NCBI RefSeq assembly: GCF_044005705.1
Contig: NZ_JBIPKE010000019.1
Span: 310,001 to 374,000, forward strand
Direction of reading: 5' to 3'
DNA length: 64,000 nucleotides
Origin: Marinoscillum luteum
GTDB taxonomy: Bacteria; Bacteroidota; Bacteroidia; Cytophagales; Cyclobacteriaceae
Part shown: piece after piece, positions 45,416-55,800 of the stretch
Numbering within the stretch: the first letter of the stretch is position 1
Layout: each line of letters begins with the position of its first letter
The notes under the pieces: model-generated
Told to the model about the DNA's origin: nothing
The model's database searches: none
What the model saw: only the letters and a program-made list of their open reading frames with translations
Made by a program: the position numbers and the translations under genes

Positions 45416-46060
45416 TTGTCGGTAAAGAGCAAAAAAACAAGAGTAGACCTGACCTCATGGAATAGAAGCGAGCACTTCCATTTCTTTAAGGAATTTGACG
45501 AGCCCTTCTTTGGGATCACTACTCACGTGGACTGCACCAAAGCCTACCATCGGTCCAAAAACGAAGGATTCTCTTTCTACCTCTATTACCTCTACCAATC
45601 CCTGAGGGCCATCAATGAAAGCACCTCTTTCCGATACAGAATGGAAAGCGAAGAAGTCTGGTTGTATGAAAGAATACATGCCTCCACCACACTACTGCGA
45701 GAAGACAAAACCTTCGCATTTACCTTTGTGCCATACACAGATACTTTTGAGGAATTTGTGCAAGCAGCCCGACTGGAATTTGATGATGCCATGAACTCCA
45801 CCGGGTTGAGAATGAGCGAGAGCACCAACAGAGCCGATGTGATTCATTACTCATCTATCCCCTGGTTTCCGTTCACGGCCATCTCACACGCCCGCGCCTT
45901 CAAATTTGAAGACAGCATCCCGAAGTTTACTTTTGGGAAGTTTCAGGAAGAAAACGGAAACAAGAAGCTTCCTGTGTCACTCCACGTACACCATGGCATG
46001 ATGGATGGCTATCACGTAGGGCAGTTTCTGGAATTATTCCAACAATTTCTTCTCGACTAG
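45416..46060 (+). CDS. Chloramphenicol acetyltransferase-like acyltransferase
   Basis: 214 residues of the CAT fold. VDLTSWNRSEHFHFFKEFDEP is the family start, and the catalytic region reads LHVHHGMMDGYHVG (HHxxxDG, H192-H193 and D197). No ATG precedes the domain, so the TTG at 45416 is the likely start. The wider family includes enzymes without resistance activity, so the substrate (acetyl-CoA acceptor) is unknown. Expressed with csaA by position. Confidence 0.85.
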   Translation: MSVKSKKTRVDLTSWNRSEHFHFFKEFDEPFFGITTHVDCTKAYHRSKNEGFSFYLYYLYQSLRAINESTSFRYRMESEEVWLYERIHASTTLLREDKTFAFTFVPYTDTFEEFVQAARLEFDDAMNSTGLRMSESTNRADVIHYSSIPWFPFTAISHARAFKFEDSIPKFTFGKFQEENGNKKLPVSLHVHHGMMDGYHVGQFLELFQQFLLD

Positions 46061-46143
46061 CGCACAAGGATATTCAACCTTTATCGGGTTCATTTTGGCT
46101 GGGGGTATTAACTTCGAGGCAATAACAAAAGCATAAAAAACCT

Positions 46144-46923
46144 ATGGCAGAGTTACACCTGGTATCATGGAATGTAAACGGCATCCGAGCGATCATCAAA
46201 AAGGATTTTCTTAAAGACATTAAAGAAATGGACCCTGATATCCTGTGCCTGCAAGAGACCAAGGCCCAGCCAGAAGATGCCAGGACTGCCCTGGAGCTGC
46301 TGCCACAGTACAAGTCATACCTCAACTCCTCCAAAGCGAGAAAAGGATACTCTGGCACAGCCATTCTCACCAAGGAGGAGCCACTGGAAGTAACCTATGA
46401 CCTGGGAATAGAAGAGTACGATCAGGAAGGCAGGGTCATTACGGCTGAATTTGATAAATTCTTTCTGGTTACCGTATACACCCCGAACTCTGGTGAAGGC
46501 ATGAAGCGTCTTGATTTTCGAGCTGAATGGGATAAGGTCTTCCGCGAACACCTGGAGGCGCTCAATGAGAAAAAGCCGGTAATCGTATGCGGCGACCTGA
46601 ACGTAGCCCATACCGAGCTGGACATAGCCCGGGCTAAGGCCAATTACAATAAAACCTCAGGCTACACCCAGACTGAGATCGATGGAATGGACAACCTCAT
46701 CAATGCGGGATTTATTGACACCTTTCGCCATTTTCATCCGGAGGAGATCAAATATTCCTGGTGGAATTATAAGTTCAAAGCCCGTGAGCGAAATGTGGGC
46801 TGGCGTATTGACTATTTCCTGGTGAGTAAAGAGCTCGGGCCCGCACTCCAGTCCGCTCACATCTACAATGACCGGTTCGGATCAGACCATTGTCCGGTAG
46901 GGATTAAGCTATCGAATGGTTAA
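46144..46923 (+). CDS. xth: Exodeoxyribonuclease III / AP endonuclease
   Basis: Base-excision-repair enzyme, 259 residues. All exonuclease III motifs are present: SWNVNGIRAI, LCLQETKAQP, YSGTAILTK, VCGDLNVAH, WRIDYFLVS and the C-terminal GSDHCPVG with the catalytic Asp-His. It has its own 83-base upstream region, with TAACTTCG near 46108 as a degenerate -7 element. Confidence 0.95.
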   Translation: MAELHLVSWNVNGIRAIIKKDFLKDIKEMDPDILCLQETKAQPEDARTALELLPQYKSYLNSSKARKGYSGTAILTKEEPLEVTYDLGIEEYDQEGRVITAEFDKFFLVTVYTPNSGEGMKRLDFRAEWDKVFREHLEALNEKKPVIVCGDLNVAHTELDIARAKANYNKTSGYTQTEIDGMDNLINAGFIDTFRHFHPEEIKYSWWNYKFKARERNVGWRIDYFLVSKELGPALQSAHIYNDRFGSDHCPVGIKLSNG

Positions 46924-46931
46924 ATTATGAG

Positions 46932-47738
46932 ATGATTGGAAAAATCTTCCTTTTACTCGTTTGCCTGAGTATTCTGACTGCTTGCTATGATAGTGATCAG
47001 AACAGCATGGCCAATTGTGAAAGGAACTTTTTCGACCCGAAAAGAACTTCGGCCCAGGTACTGGACAACGAGCACATGGTGCTCAAGCGAGTCATCAATC
47101 CGGACACCACCTTTTTTTACCTGGAATGGCTTGATGCCAACGACCAGTTATCGCTCCTGATTTTTCATCCCGGTCATAAGAATTTTCTGGGTGCGGAATC
47201 CCTCTCCCATTATTATGTCTCCGGAGACATCAAGGCATCATGTCCATCTGACCCCAGCATCAATGGAGTGCCCACACAGTTTATTGACATCTTCAATGCA
47301 GAGAAGATCAGCCACTGCGTCGTAAACGCTAAGCAGCCTGATGATCGCCCCCTGACGATAACTTATTGGCGATTTTTGGGCTTCCGTACTCCGGAAGGGA
47401 TCCTTTCTCCCACCTGTGAAGAGAACTTCCTCTACCTCGTGTTCACGACCAGCCAGGTGAACCCTGTGAACCCGGATGACCGGTACTTTGCAGAAATCTA
47501 CAATGGGGTGAATGATTGCGTCTATATCTACCGGCTGCTTTCCGGCTCACTCGGCATCATCACTCGCTCTTTCTGCTATCGGGAAGAGCTGGCACCCACC
47601 ACCAGCTCGGAAAAATATGGCAATCGGTACATGCAGGGTCTGCTGGACCCGGATGCCATCCATATCTCGCATTCGGGCTCCACACTGGTCATTAGTCCGG
47701 AAAACATGACGGATGAAATGATCTTCGTGGGACTTTAG
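46932..47738 (+). CDS. Lipoprotein of unknown function
   Basis: 268 residues. Lipobox ILTAC near residues 14-18 (MIGKIFLLLVCLS core) and a following DSDQN suggest an outer-membrane lipoprotein. Several cysteines (ANCERN, ASCPSD, SHCVV, PTCEENF, NDCVY, SFCYR) could form disulfides. I do not recognise a family. Starts 8 bases after xth, overlapping no other frame. Confidence 0.65.
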   Translation: MIGKIFLLLVCLSILTACYDSDQNSMANCERNFFDPKRTSAQVLDNEHMVLKRVINPDTTFFYLEWLDANDQLSLLIFHPGHKNFLGAESLSHYYVSGDIKASCPSDPSINGVPTQFIDIFNAEKISHCVVNAKQPDDRPLTITYWRFLGFRTPEGILSPTCEENFLYLVFTTSQVNPVNPDDRYFAEIYNGVNDCVYIYRLLSGSLGIITRSFCYREELAPTTSSEKYGNRYMQGLLDPDAIHISHSGSTLVISPENMTDEMIFVGL

Positions 47739-47748
47739 GAGTTTTTCC

Positions 47749-47756
47749 TATTTTTG
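47749..47756 (+). promoter_or_regulatory. -7 promoter element of gcvT
   Basis: TATTTTTG followed by CGCCC, as at hemE. It lies 20 bases before the gcvT ATG. A TTCG about 20 bases upstream could be a degenerate -33. Confidence 0.5.
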
Positions 47757-47776
47757 CGCCCAAACAAACATTCCCC

Positions 47777-48859
47777 ATGACAACACAAAAAATTCCCCTA
47801 CACGAATTACACGTTTCCCTTGGCGGCAAAATGGTCCCTTTTGCAGGATTTGAAATGCCGGTGCGATACAGCTCAGACAAAGAGGAGCACATGAAAGTAC
47901 GCGAATCCGTCGGGGTATTTGACGTCTCTCACATGGGTGAATTTATGATCACCGGCCCCCAGGCACTAGATTTGATCCAAAAGGTTACTTCCAATGATGC
48001 TTCCAAAATAGTGGATGGCCAGGCCCAATACTCCTGCCTGCCCAACGACAAAGGTGGCATTGTGGACGACCTGATTGTCTATCGGTTTGGGCCGGAAGAG
48101 TACATGCTGGTAGTCAATGCTTCCAACATCGAAAAAGACTGGAACTGGATCAAGTCTCACAATGACTTTGATGCCCAAATGGAAAATATTTCGGCTGATA
48201 CAGCGCTTTTTGCTGTGCAGGGTCCAAAAGCTGCTGAGGTACTTCAGCGACTAACAGAGGTGGATCTGTCAGCCATTAAATTTTATCACTTCACCACCGG
48301 AGTACTGGCGGGAAAAGAGATGATCATTTCAGGCACAGGCTATACAGGGGCGGGAGGGTTTGAACTATACGTAGACAAGCAAGATGCCCTGGAAGTGTGG
48401 GAAGCCATTTTTGAAGCCGGAAAAGAGTTTGATATAGCTCCCATCGGTCTGGGTGCCCGTGATACCCTCAGAATGGAAATGGGATTTTGTCTTTACGGGA
48501 ATGACATTACGGATGAGACCTCCCCGCTCGAAGCGGGACTTGGCTGGATCACCAAGTTCACCAAAGACTTTGTGAATGCTGAAGCTCTGAAAAAACAGAA
48601 GGAGGAAGGCGTCACCAAAAGATTAGTCGGATTTGAAATGGTGGACAAAGGCATTCCAAGGCACGACTATGAAATAGTGGATGAAAATGGGGTTGCTATT
48701 GGCATTGTAACCTCTGGTACCATGTCACCACTGCTCAATAAGGGCATCGGCCTTGGTTATGTCAATACAGGTTATCATCAGCCGGACAGCAAAATCTTCA
48801 TTGCCATCAGAAACAAGCAACTCGAAGCCCGAGTCACCAAACCTCCATTTATCAAATGA
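47777..48859 (+). CDS. gcvT: Aminomethyltransferase, glycine cleavage system T protein
   Basis: Transfers the aminomethyl carbon from H protein to tetrahydrofolate. 360 residues with LGGKMVPFAGFEMPVRY, VGVFDVSHMGEF, GTGYTGAGGFELYV and the C-terminal GTMSPLLNKGIGLGYV. The other glycine-cleavage genes are not in this window. It overlaps comB by ATGA. Confidence 0.96.
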   Translation: MTTQKIPLHELHVSLGGKMVPFAGFEMPVRYSSDKEEHMKVRESVGVFDVSHMGEFMITGPQALDLIQKVTSNDASKIVDGQAQYSCLPNDKGGIVDDLIVYRFGPEEYMLVVNASNIEKDWNWIKSHNDFDAQMENISADTALFAVQGPKAAEVLQRLTEVDLSAIKFYHFTTGVLAGKEMIISGTGYTGAGGFELYVDKQDALEVWEAIFEAGKEFDIAPIGLGARDTLRMEMGFCLYGNDITDETSPLEAGLGWITKFTKDFVNAEALKKQKEEGVTKRLVGFEMVDKGIPRHDYEIVDENGVAIGIVTSGTMSPLLNKGIGLGYVNTGYHQPDSKIFIAIRNKQLEARVTKPPFIK

Positions 48860-49563
48860 ATGTCATAGAAGTCTGTCTTACGCCTGAACTCATCCACCAA
48901 TATACGCTTCAGGGAAAAATCGCTGTGGTGGTGGATATCTTCAGGGCCACCTCATGTATGGTCACGGGCATGGCTCACGGGGTGAAATCTATTCACCCAG
49001 TAGCCAGCGTGGAAGAATGTCTGGCCCTCGGCCAGCAGGGTATGGTGACTGCCGGGGAGCGCGGGGGCATCAAAGTGGACGGCTTTACCATTGGGAATTC
49101 GCCGTTCGAGTATATGCAGGAGGAGTTCAAGGGGCAGTCTATCGCTGTGAGCACCACCAATGGCACCAAAACCATCCTGGCATCCACGGATGCGGATGAG
49201 ATCCTGATAGGTGCGTTCTTAAACCTGCAGGCACTCGTGGATTACATAACCACCCAACGAAAAGATGTGGTGGTGCACTGTGCCGGATGGAAAGGCACTG
49301 TGAACATAGAAGACACCCTGTTTGCCGGCGCCCTGGCCAGCGCCCTTGCAGATAGTCATACCCTCTCTGGTGATGCCGCCCTGTTGGCGTTTGAGCTTTA
49401 TGAAGCCAATCAATCTGATCTGCTGAAGATCGCAAGAGCTTCTTCTCATGCTCAGAGGCTCTCAGGGTTTGGCGTGGAAAAAGATATTGAATTTTGTATG
49501 GACCAAAGCCTGTACACGGCCATCCCGACTTATAACAATGGCTGCCTGAAAGTGATCAGCTGA
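48856..49563 (+). CDS. comB: 2-phosphosulfolactate phosphatase (ComB)
   Basis: 235-residue Mg-dependent phosphatase of the ComB family. VVVDIFRATSCMVTGM, GERGGIKVDGFTIGNSPFEY, STTNGTKTILAS and AGWKGTVNIEDTLFAGAL are its signatures. ComB makes sulfolactate from phosphosulfolactate; its role in non-methanogenic bacteria is less clear. Its start overlaps gcvT (ATGA), and its stop overlaps the converging YciI gene by 8 bases. Confidence 0.9.
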   Translation: MNVIEVCLTPELIHQYTLQGKIAVVVDIFRATSCMVTGMAHGVKSIHPVASVEECLALGQQGMVTAGERGGIKVDGFTIGNSPFEYMQEEFKGQSIAVSTTNGTKTILASTDADEILIGAFLNLQALVDYITTQRKDVVVHCAGWKGTVNIEDTLFAGALASALADSHTLSGDAALLAFELYEANQSDLLKIARASSHAQRLSGFGVEKDIEFCMDQSLYTAIPTYNNGCLKVIS

Positions 49564-49840
49564 AAAGCGGTGCCACGGCACCTTCGGTGATCTCTACAGA
49601 CCCCCAGACGTTTCCCGTCAGGTAAGGTTCATTGGCCTTCCAGTCGTTCAACTCAGCTTCAGAATCAAAGTTCATCACCATCACGGAGCCTGCCATCTTG
49701 CCGTTTTCCAGGATCGCCACAGCGTAGAGTAGTTTTCCCTCCTCTTTCAGCTTTTTGGCACCTTCCAGATGGGCGGCACGATTTTGTTGTCTTCTCTCAA
49801 AGCCGTCTTTGTGGTCACGGCCGATTACCAGATAGGTCAT
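49556..49840 (-). CDS. YciI family protein
   Basis: 94 residues with the YCII fold: RRQQNRAAHLEGAKKLKEEG with the conserved His, VMVMNFDSEAELNDWKANEP with the conserved Asp, and GNVWGSVEI. The family's function is poorly known; the His-Asp pair hints at an enzyme. It is last in a minus-strand set with the DUF2721 and MazG-like genes. Confidence 0.85.
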   Translation of the reverse strand: MTYLVIGRDHKDGFERRQQNRAAHLEGAKKLKEEGKLLYAVAILENGKMAGSVMVMNFDSEAELNDWKANEPYLTGNVWGSVEITEGAVAPLFS

Positions 49841-49851
49841 AATTCGAAAAT

Positions 49852-50259
49852 TTAAAACTTGGGCTTTGTACCTAGCTCCATATCACTCAGCTCTATTTCG
49901 AGTGCCCGGGTGGAAAGCTGGATTTCACGTAAAGATATAAAGAGAGAAAGCAACAAACAGACCAGGCTAATACCAAAAATAACACTGCCCCACTCTCCCA
50001 CTTTGAGGTAGATGAAAAACATGGCCAGTACGCACAAAAACAAACTACCTACTCCAAAAAACTGCATGGTTCGGATGAGAAACAGGCGGAGGCGAAGGTT
50101 TTGAATCTGCCCTTTCAGTACACTCTCAGGGTTGTTGAGGTATTTGGTGTGTAACTGCCTAATGATACTTGCTATGGCCAGAAATCGATTGGTGTATGCC
50201 AAAAGTAAGAGGGAAATAGCCGGAAACAATAAAGCAGGTGTGGTCAGTGTTACTTCCAT
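49852..50259 (-). CDS. DUF2721 membrane protein
   Basis: 135 residues with about three membrane segments: residues 6-22, 65-85 and 92-112. TTPALLFPAISLLLLAYTNR at the N-terminus and FLAIASIIRQLH are characteristic of DUF2721. Function unknown. Its ATG shares a base with the MazG-like stop (TAATG). Confidence 0.82.
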   Translation of the reverse strand: MEVTLTTPALLFPAISLLLLAYTNRFLAIASIIRQLHTKYLNNPESVLKGQIQNLRLRLFLIRTMQFFGVGSLFLCVLAMFFIYLKVGEWGSVIFGISLVCLLLSLFISLREIQLSTRALEIELSDMELGTKPKF

Positions 50260-50618
50260 TATTTCAATTTCTCATTTTCCTGATGCCTGGTGGCATCCCT
50301 TACATTCTTCTTTTGAAAGTTTTTTTGAAGAGCCTCTGTCAGATCCACGCCCGTTTGGTTCGCCATGCAAATCAACACCCAGAGCACATCGGCCATTTCA
50401 TCACCCAGGTCTCGACCTTTATCCGATTCTTTAAAAGATTGCTCTCCATAGGTACGAGCCATGAGACGTGCCAACTCACCCACTTCCTCAGTCAGGATGG
50501 TCATATTCGTCAGCTCACCAAAATACCGTACCCCGGTGGTTTTTATCCACTGATCTACCTTTTCCTGTGCCTCCCGGATCGTGATCTCACCTTCGGACAT
50601 TGGCATCCAGGTTTTCAT
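50259..50618 (-). CDS. MazG-like nucleotide pyrophosphohydrolase
   Basis: All-alpha NTP pyrophosphohydrolase of 119 residues. ILTEEVGELARLMAR provides the ExxE metal-binding pair and GDEMADVLWVLICMA the second ExxD pair. It likely cleans non-canonical NTPs. The frame starts at 50618; an ATG at 50600 (MSEGEITIREAQEKV) is an alternative. Either start overlaps the upstream lipoprotein gene. Confidence 0.85.
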   Translation of the reverse strand: MKTWMPMSEGEITIREAQEKVDQWIKTTGVRYFGELTNMTILTEEVGELARLMARTYGEQSFKESDKGRDLGDEMADVLWVLICMANQTGVDLTEALQKNFQKKNVRDATRHQENEKLK

Positions 50619-51153
50619 TGAGGTGTTTGATTTCGAAGCCTGCCATATCCAGGTTGCTGAGGAAAAAATATAGTCTACTCTCTTCAGAATCCTTGAGAGA
50701 ATCTAAATCTGGACCAAACTCCTCAAAGTGTTCGTGAGGGAAACGTTTCCCTACCTCGTAATGGTCTTCCCAGAAAAGCGCCTCTTCTACATTGCCGTCA
50801 GGGCCATAGTAGTACTTATATTCATAGGCCATTTGCCCATCTTTTTCCACCACCAGATGTCCACTGAAAATGGGAGTATTGTTTTCAAAGTAAAAATAAT
50901 CGTCCCTGTCTACATGAGAAGTATGAAGAATACCAACAAGTTTGAGCAAACTTTCATCCATAAAGTAACCCCGGATTTTGTAGATGGAGTCACCGGAGTG
51001 AAAATCATCTTCTATTATTCGCACTCTGTGATTAGCATCTATATCGCCTACCTTTTTGTTAACGGAGGCCACCAACGGCCTTTTCTCCTTGCTGATCGTA
51101 TCACAGGCCACCAGCACGGAGGCTACTATGGTTAGGTAAATGAGCTTTTTCAT
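50587..51153 (-). CDS. Lipoprotein of unknown function
   Basis: About 188 residues. MKKLIYLTIVASVLVAC is a lipoprotein signal, so the ATG at 51153 is preferred over the one at 51165. The mature part has GDIDANHRVRIIEDDFHSGD and YEYKYYYGPDGNVEEALFWE, a pattern of short beta-repeat-like strands. I recognise no family. It overlaps the MazG-like gene and is first of the four-gene minus-strand set. Confidence 0.65.
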   Translation of the reverse strand: MKKLIYLTIVASVLVACDTISKEKRPLVASVNKKVGDIDANHRVRIIEDDFHSGDSIYKIRGYFMDESLLKLVGILHTSHVDRDDYFYFENNTPIFSGHLVVEKDGQMAYEYKYYYGPDGNVEEALFWEDHYEVGKRFPHEHFEEFGPDLDSLKDSEESRLYFFLSNLDMAGFEIKHLNENLDANVRR

Positions 51154-51343
51154 ACAGTTGATCATTTTTCTTACAATATAACTATTTCCTTTTTTTCATT
51201 GCAGTTTCCTCCATTTCAACATATTCAAAAGCCTCCACTACAAATGCTATGCTACCGACATTGTCCCGCAATACAAAGCTTTTTTGTGATCAACTGAAAA
51301 CCATTGCCAGTTTTACACGTGTTTATCTAAAAAACAAACCCTT

Positions 51344-51877
51344 ATGAAACAATTCAAAACCTTTTCAAACGTACTCCTGGCCATGGCCTTTATCTGGTTC
51401 ACATCATCTGGCCTGATGGCTCAGGACAAAGACAAAAGCAAACGGCCTAGTCCTCCTGCTCAGGTGACCAACACCGTGAACGGAACTACGGTCACTATAG
51501 ATTACAGCCAGCCTTCAGTCAAAGGGCGAACCATCTGGGGCGATTTGGTACCTTATGGCAAAGTATGGCGGACCGGTGCCAATGAAGCCACCTGGATTGA
51601 AGTCTCTGCTGATGTAAAAATTGGCGACAAGACTTTGCCAAAAGGAAAATATTCAATGTTTACCATCCCCGGAGAGGATGAATGGGTAGTGATTTTCAAT
51701 AGTACCTGGGATCAGTGGGGACACTACAACTACGACAAAAGCAAGGATGTGCTTCGTGTGAAAGCAACCCCTCTGAAGTCTGCCAAATTCAGCGAGCAAT
51801 TTATCATAGGCCTGTCAGAGGATGGCGTGGTGAATATGGACTGGGCCAACCTTTCCGCCCGATTTGATATCGATTAA
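51344..51877 (+). CDS. DUF2911-family secreted protein
   Basis: 177 residues, signal peptide (NVLLAMAFIWFTSSGLMAQ). ITIDYSQPSVKGRTIWGDLV-like TIDYSQPSVKGRTIWGDLVP, YGKVWRTGANEATWIEVS and KGKYSMFTIPGEDEWVVIF are the DUF2911 pattern. Function unknown. The 178-base region before it holds no clear promoter. It ends before a strong terminator. Confidence 0.88.
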   Translation: MKQFKTFSNVLLAMAFIWFTSSGLMAQDKDKSKRPSPPAQVTNTVNGTTVTIDYSQPSVKGRTIWGDLVPYGKVWRTGANEATWIEVSADVKIGDKTLPKGKYSMFTIPGEDEWVVIFNSTWDQWGHYNYDKSKDVLRVKATPLKSAKFSEQFIIGLSEDGVVNMDWANLSARFDID

Positions 51878-51897
51878 ATCAGATAACATTACAAAAA

Positions 51898-51932
51898 ACA
51901 AGCGCGACAGGATCATATCCTGTCGCGCTTGT
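51898..51932. terminator. Bidirectional hairpin terminator
   Basis: Sixteen-base perfect stem ACAAGCGCGACAGGAT (51898-51913) / ATCCTGTCGCGCTTGT (51917-51932) with a 3-base loop. A-rich bases precede it and TTGTTT follows, so it can stop both the DUF2911 gene (plus) and the yicC unit (minus). Confidence 0.88.
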
Positions 51933-51958
51933 TTGTTTATGGTCAGGCCTGAACCCGA

Positions 51959-52831
51959 TTAAATAATATTCATGCTTTGTTCCTTGATTTTCTCCAGCTC
52001 ATCCTTCATCTGAACCACTGCGCGCTGGATCACCGCATCGTTGGCCTTAGCACCAATGGTATTAATCTCGCGTCCGATCTCCTGAGAAATAAATCCTAGT
52101 TTTTTACCCTGAGAATCCCCTGACTCCATCACTTCCCTGAAGTACTCCAGGTGACTGCCCAGACGCACCTTCTCTTCAGTGATGTCCAGTTTTTCAATAT
52201 AATAGATGAGTTCCTGCTCAAATCGATTCTGATCTACCTGTGTTTTCTCTTTGATATCTTCGATGCTGGAGGTGATGCGCTCACGGATCTGGCTGATTCG
52301 CTGTGGGTCATGCTCGGTCACCTCTGCCAGGCCATTTGCTATACCATCCAAATAGCTGGATAGCTTCTCCTGAAGGCTTTTCCCCTCTGCTGCACGAAAC
52401 TGATTGCATTTCTCCAGTGCTTCCATCAGCGCGCCCTGTACCATTTCCCAGTCCACTTCATTATTACCCCCATCCGGTACGATCACATCAGGAGAGTGCA
52501 GCGCCAGCCGAAACAAATCCTTGGGGTTGGCACCCACTTCCGCAGCCAGTTGCTCGTACTGACGGTAGTAACTTTTGAATAATTGTTGATTGATATGTAC
52601 GGCAGGTTCTTCCAGATTCACCGGAATCAACTCTATCGTGAGATTTACCTTTCCACGCTTCAGGTGCTGAGTCATGAGGTTTTTAATCTCCAGTTCTTTG
52701 TCCGCAAGCTCCCTTGGAAGTTTCGGTGCCAGATCCAAAAACTTACTATTTAAGGTTTTGATCTCCACTTTTACACGGTACATTTTGGACTCTGCCTCGG
52801 CAGATCCAAAACCAGTCATTGAATAAAGCAT
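51959..52831 (-). CDS. yicC: YicC-family endoribonuclease
   Basis: 290 residues. MLYSMTGFGSAE and VEIKTLNSKFLDL at the start, then the DUF1732 C-terminal region with GSHLEYFREVMESGDSQGKK and FISQEIGREINTIGAKANDA. YicC proteins cleave RNA in other bacteria. It starts 8 bases after the large outer-membrane gene stop and is last in that unit. Confidence 0.93.
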   Translation of the reverse strand: MLYSMTGFGSAEAESKMYRVKVEIKTLNSKFLDLAPKLPRELADKELEIKNLMTQHLKRGKVNLTIELIPVNLEEPAVHINQQLFKSYYRQYEQLAAEVGANPKDLFRLALHSPDVIVPDGGNNEVDWEMVQGALMEALEKCNQFRAAEGKSLQEKLSSYLDGIANGLAEVTEHDPQRISQIRERITSSIEDIKEKTQVDQNRFEQELIYYIEKLDITEEKVRLGSHLEYFREVMESGDSQGKKLGFISQEIGREINTIGAKANDAVIQRAVVQMKDELEKIKEQSMNII

Positions 52832-52839
52832 GCGCTAAT

Positions 52840-55800
52840 TTAGAAATCTAATCCGAGAGTAAGGTGAATTCTGGTATCTCCTATTGCAAAGTCCCGAATA
52901 GGATGGGCCACATCCACCTTCAAATAGTACCCCAGAAGCACCGTTCGCAAGCCAAAACCATAGCTGGCCAGCCATGGATTCTGAAAATTGGCCAGCTCCG
53001 CACTAAATGCTGACCCCTCTACGACATATTTCTTGGTGAAAGCACTCCCCTCCTGTGTAAAAGGTGGCTTGCCTGTCCAGGCCGTGCCAAGGTCATAAAA
53101 TCCAATGAGCTGAAAATTCCTCAAAAAAGCTGATGAAATAGGGGCATTGGAAAAATAACGAAAGACTGGTAAGCGCAGCTCCGCATTGAAAACCAATGCG
53201 TTGGTTCCATAGAGCTCATTGTAATCAAACCCCCTGAGGTTAGTCACAAATTTTGAAAACAGGATATTGGAGTTATCCCTGGCATTGGACATGGCCAGCG
53301 GATCGTTTACACCCTGATCTTCGTAGCTATTGAACAACCAGTTTTGCATCCCTCCGATCAGGTAATTCTGCTGGTTGGCTCCCATAGACCGACCGTAGAA
53401 CAGGCGACCCGCTAACGTAAATTCACGATGAATCTTCTGATAGTGTCGAAGGTCCACATTGAGTCGGCTAAAACTTTTGTCCATACCGTTCAATCCCAGG
53501 TAGTTTTCAAACTCAATCAACCCACGGGTACCCTGATAAATGTTAAACCCTTTCTCGATGGTATTATCTACGACCAGCGCTGCCCGAGCGCCTCCATAAT
53601 GAACCATACTATTAGGTGCCAATACTGTTGCGGTATTATTCTGGATCACAGCTTCCCATTGAAGATTTGAAAAACGCGTATTGGCATAAAATGGGAATAC
53701 CTCAAACCGAAAAGTGTTGGTGAGAGGTAGCGATGCGCCTACTTCCACCTGATTGAGGGTGTACTTCTGGATAAGGTCTCCTTCCTGAGTGCCCCGCAGA
53801 AAACTCACATTCGGATCGATGATATAAGTGTTCCTGTCAAATCGCACTTTAAAATCCATCCAGTATTTCAGGTACTGGTACTCCCCGTAGATATTGGCAC
53901 TCCTCAGGTCGGTATTGGTCAGCACGCCCCCGTTGAGTCGGTGGTTTTCCAGAAGGTCATTGATTTCTGTCTCCAGCAGAATGCTAAACCCTCTTATCGG
54001 GTCTATGGCGAAGGAGGTAATCAGGTTGTTGAAACTAAACCTGGGATCATAAGGTTGGGGGCCTATCACTCTGGACTCCCGCTCCAGTTTTCTGTAGCTG
54101 GAAAAGAATGATTCTGGTCGGAATGCTGCCTTCACATCCTCCTCAAACACATAATTATCGGTATCAATCAGGCCATCATCCTTTGGTTTGTCCAACACCA
54201 CCTCATCCTTCTCTGGCTCTTCCTCAAAAAAGAATGAATCCGGTAAGACCAATGAATCAATATCCGTCGGTTCGATTTCAGGTTCGGGAATGGGCTCGGG
54301 CTCTGGTTTCTTTCTTTGAGGTAACCGGGCAGCAATAAACCGTGCCTGCTGCAAACGTTGACGCCCTGTCTGTGGGGTGAAAATCCTTCTATTGAGGTCA
54401 TAGGGAGACTCCACAAAGACCTTTGGTCTGCCCTCATCCAGCATCATGAAACTAAGCTTATCGGGATTATTGAAAGCCAAATCATAGTCGATGATGCTGT
54501 AGTGAAAGTCAGAAACCTGCACGAAAGTAGAATCCCTCAGACTGTATTTGTACAAATTAGTAATCCCCTTCTGATCACTGAGGTAAAAGATCTCATTCTG
54601 ATTTTTGGCAATAGGTTTGCGATCCACACTATAGGTGTTAGTGAGGCGGACAAAACTGGTAGTGGTAGTATCCAGGTTGTAGACAAACAGGTTGTAATTA
54701 TTGCCCACTGCCTCCAGTGTTGATTTTGCGCTGGAAACTTTTACAGAATCAGTCTCTCTGTTGGAGCTGAACACAATGGTGGAGGTACCTGGTATAAACA
54801 CCGGATCAAGGTCATCATAAAGGTCTGTGGTAATGCGCTTGAGTGCGTTGCGCCGCATACTGATCAAAAACAGATCGTTCTGACCATCCACATCCCCACT
54901 GATAATGGCCAGCTTTCCATTGTCATTGAAAGAAAAACTCTCTACCTGCCTGAATCGATTGAGGGGCTTCTGAAATTTATCTCCATTGATGACATCATAG
55001 GTATTCAGGTACAAATATCCTCGCTTATAAAGAAGCACCCCCAATGTTTGATTGTCTTGCCAATCGATCAGCGGCAGGTGGTAATCAATATCCTGATCGT
55101 TGATCAGGTAGCCTCCTCTCACCACCGTGGATTCCCTTCCTGAAGTGAGGTTATACACATTCACTTCGTACCGACCATTCTTATGGTAAGCATAGGCCAC
55201 CTTATCGCCATCGGCATTCATCTTCACATGCGAGAGGGTGATGTCTTTGTTCTTGAACCCGGCGATGATGTCTTCCTGCTTTGGCCCACGATAATTCTCT
55301 TCGATCTCCTCCCGCTGGAGCATGTAGTAGTTTTGCCAGTCACCCAGAAAATCCTTAAAAGAGATCCCCAGGGTACTGGAGATACTGTTTTCCTCGTTGC
55401 GGATGATACGGGTGAGGTTGAGAATATTGGAAATATTACTCTTCCCGTACTTGATGGCAATATAGTTCCAGATGGACTGACCGATGATTTCAGCTTCTTC
55501 GTTCTGTATTTTCACCAGTTTTTTGATCTTCTTCCGATCCAGATAATCTCTTACATAATCGTCCATCTCCTGAGACCATCCGTAGCTTAGGTAGCGGGCC
55601 GCACCACCAATGAACCACTCCGGGAGAGAAAGCAGGTAAGAGTTTTGAAAGATCTCCGCCAGACTACCCCCAAACATCATGTCATTGATCAGGATTTGGG
55701 AGAGTTTATGAATCATTTCATGCTTAAACTCATAGGCCTGACCCGGATAGGCCAGCTCCACCTGAAGTTTCACAAAATCGGTCTTACCCCCAATAGTAAA

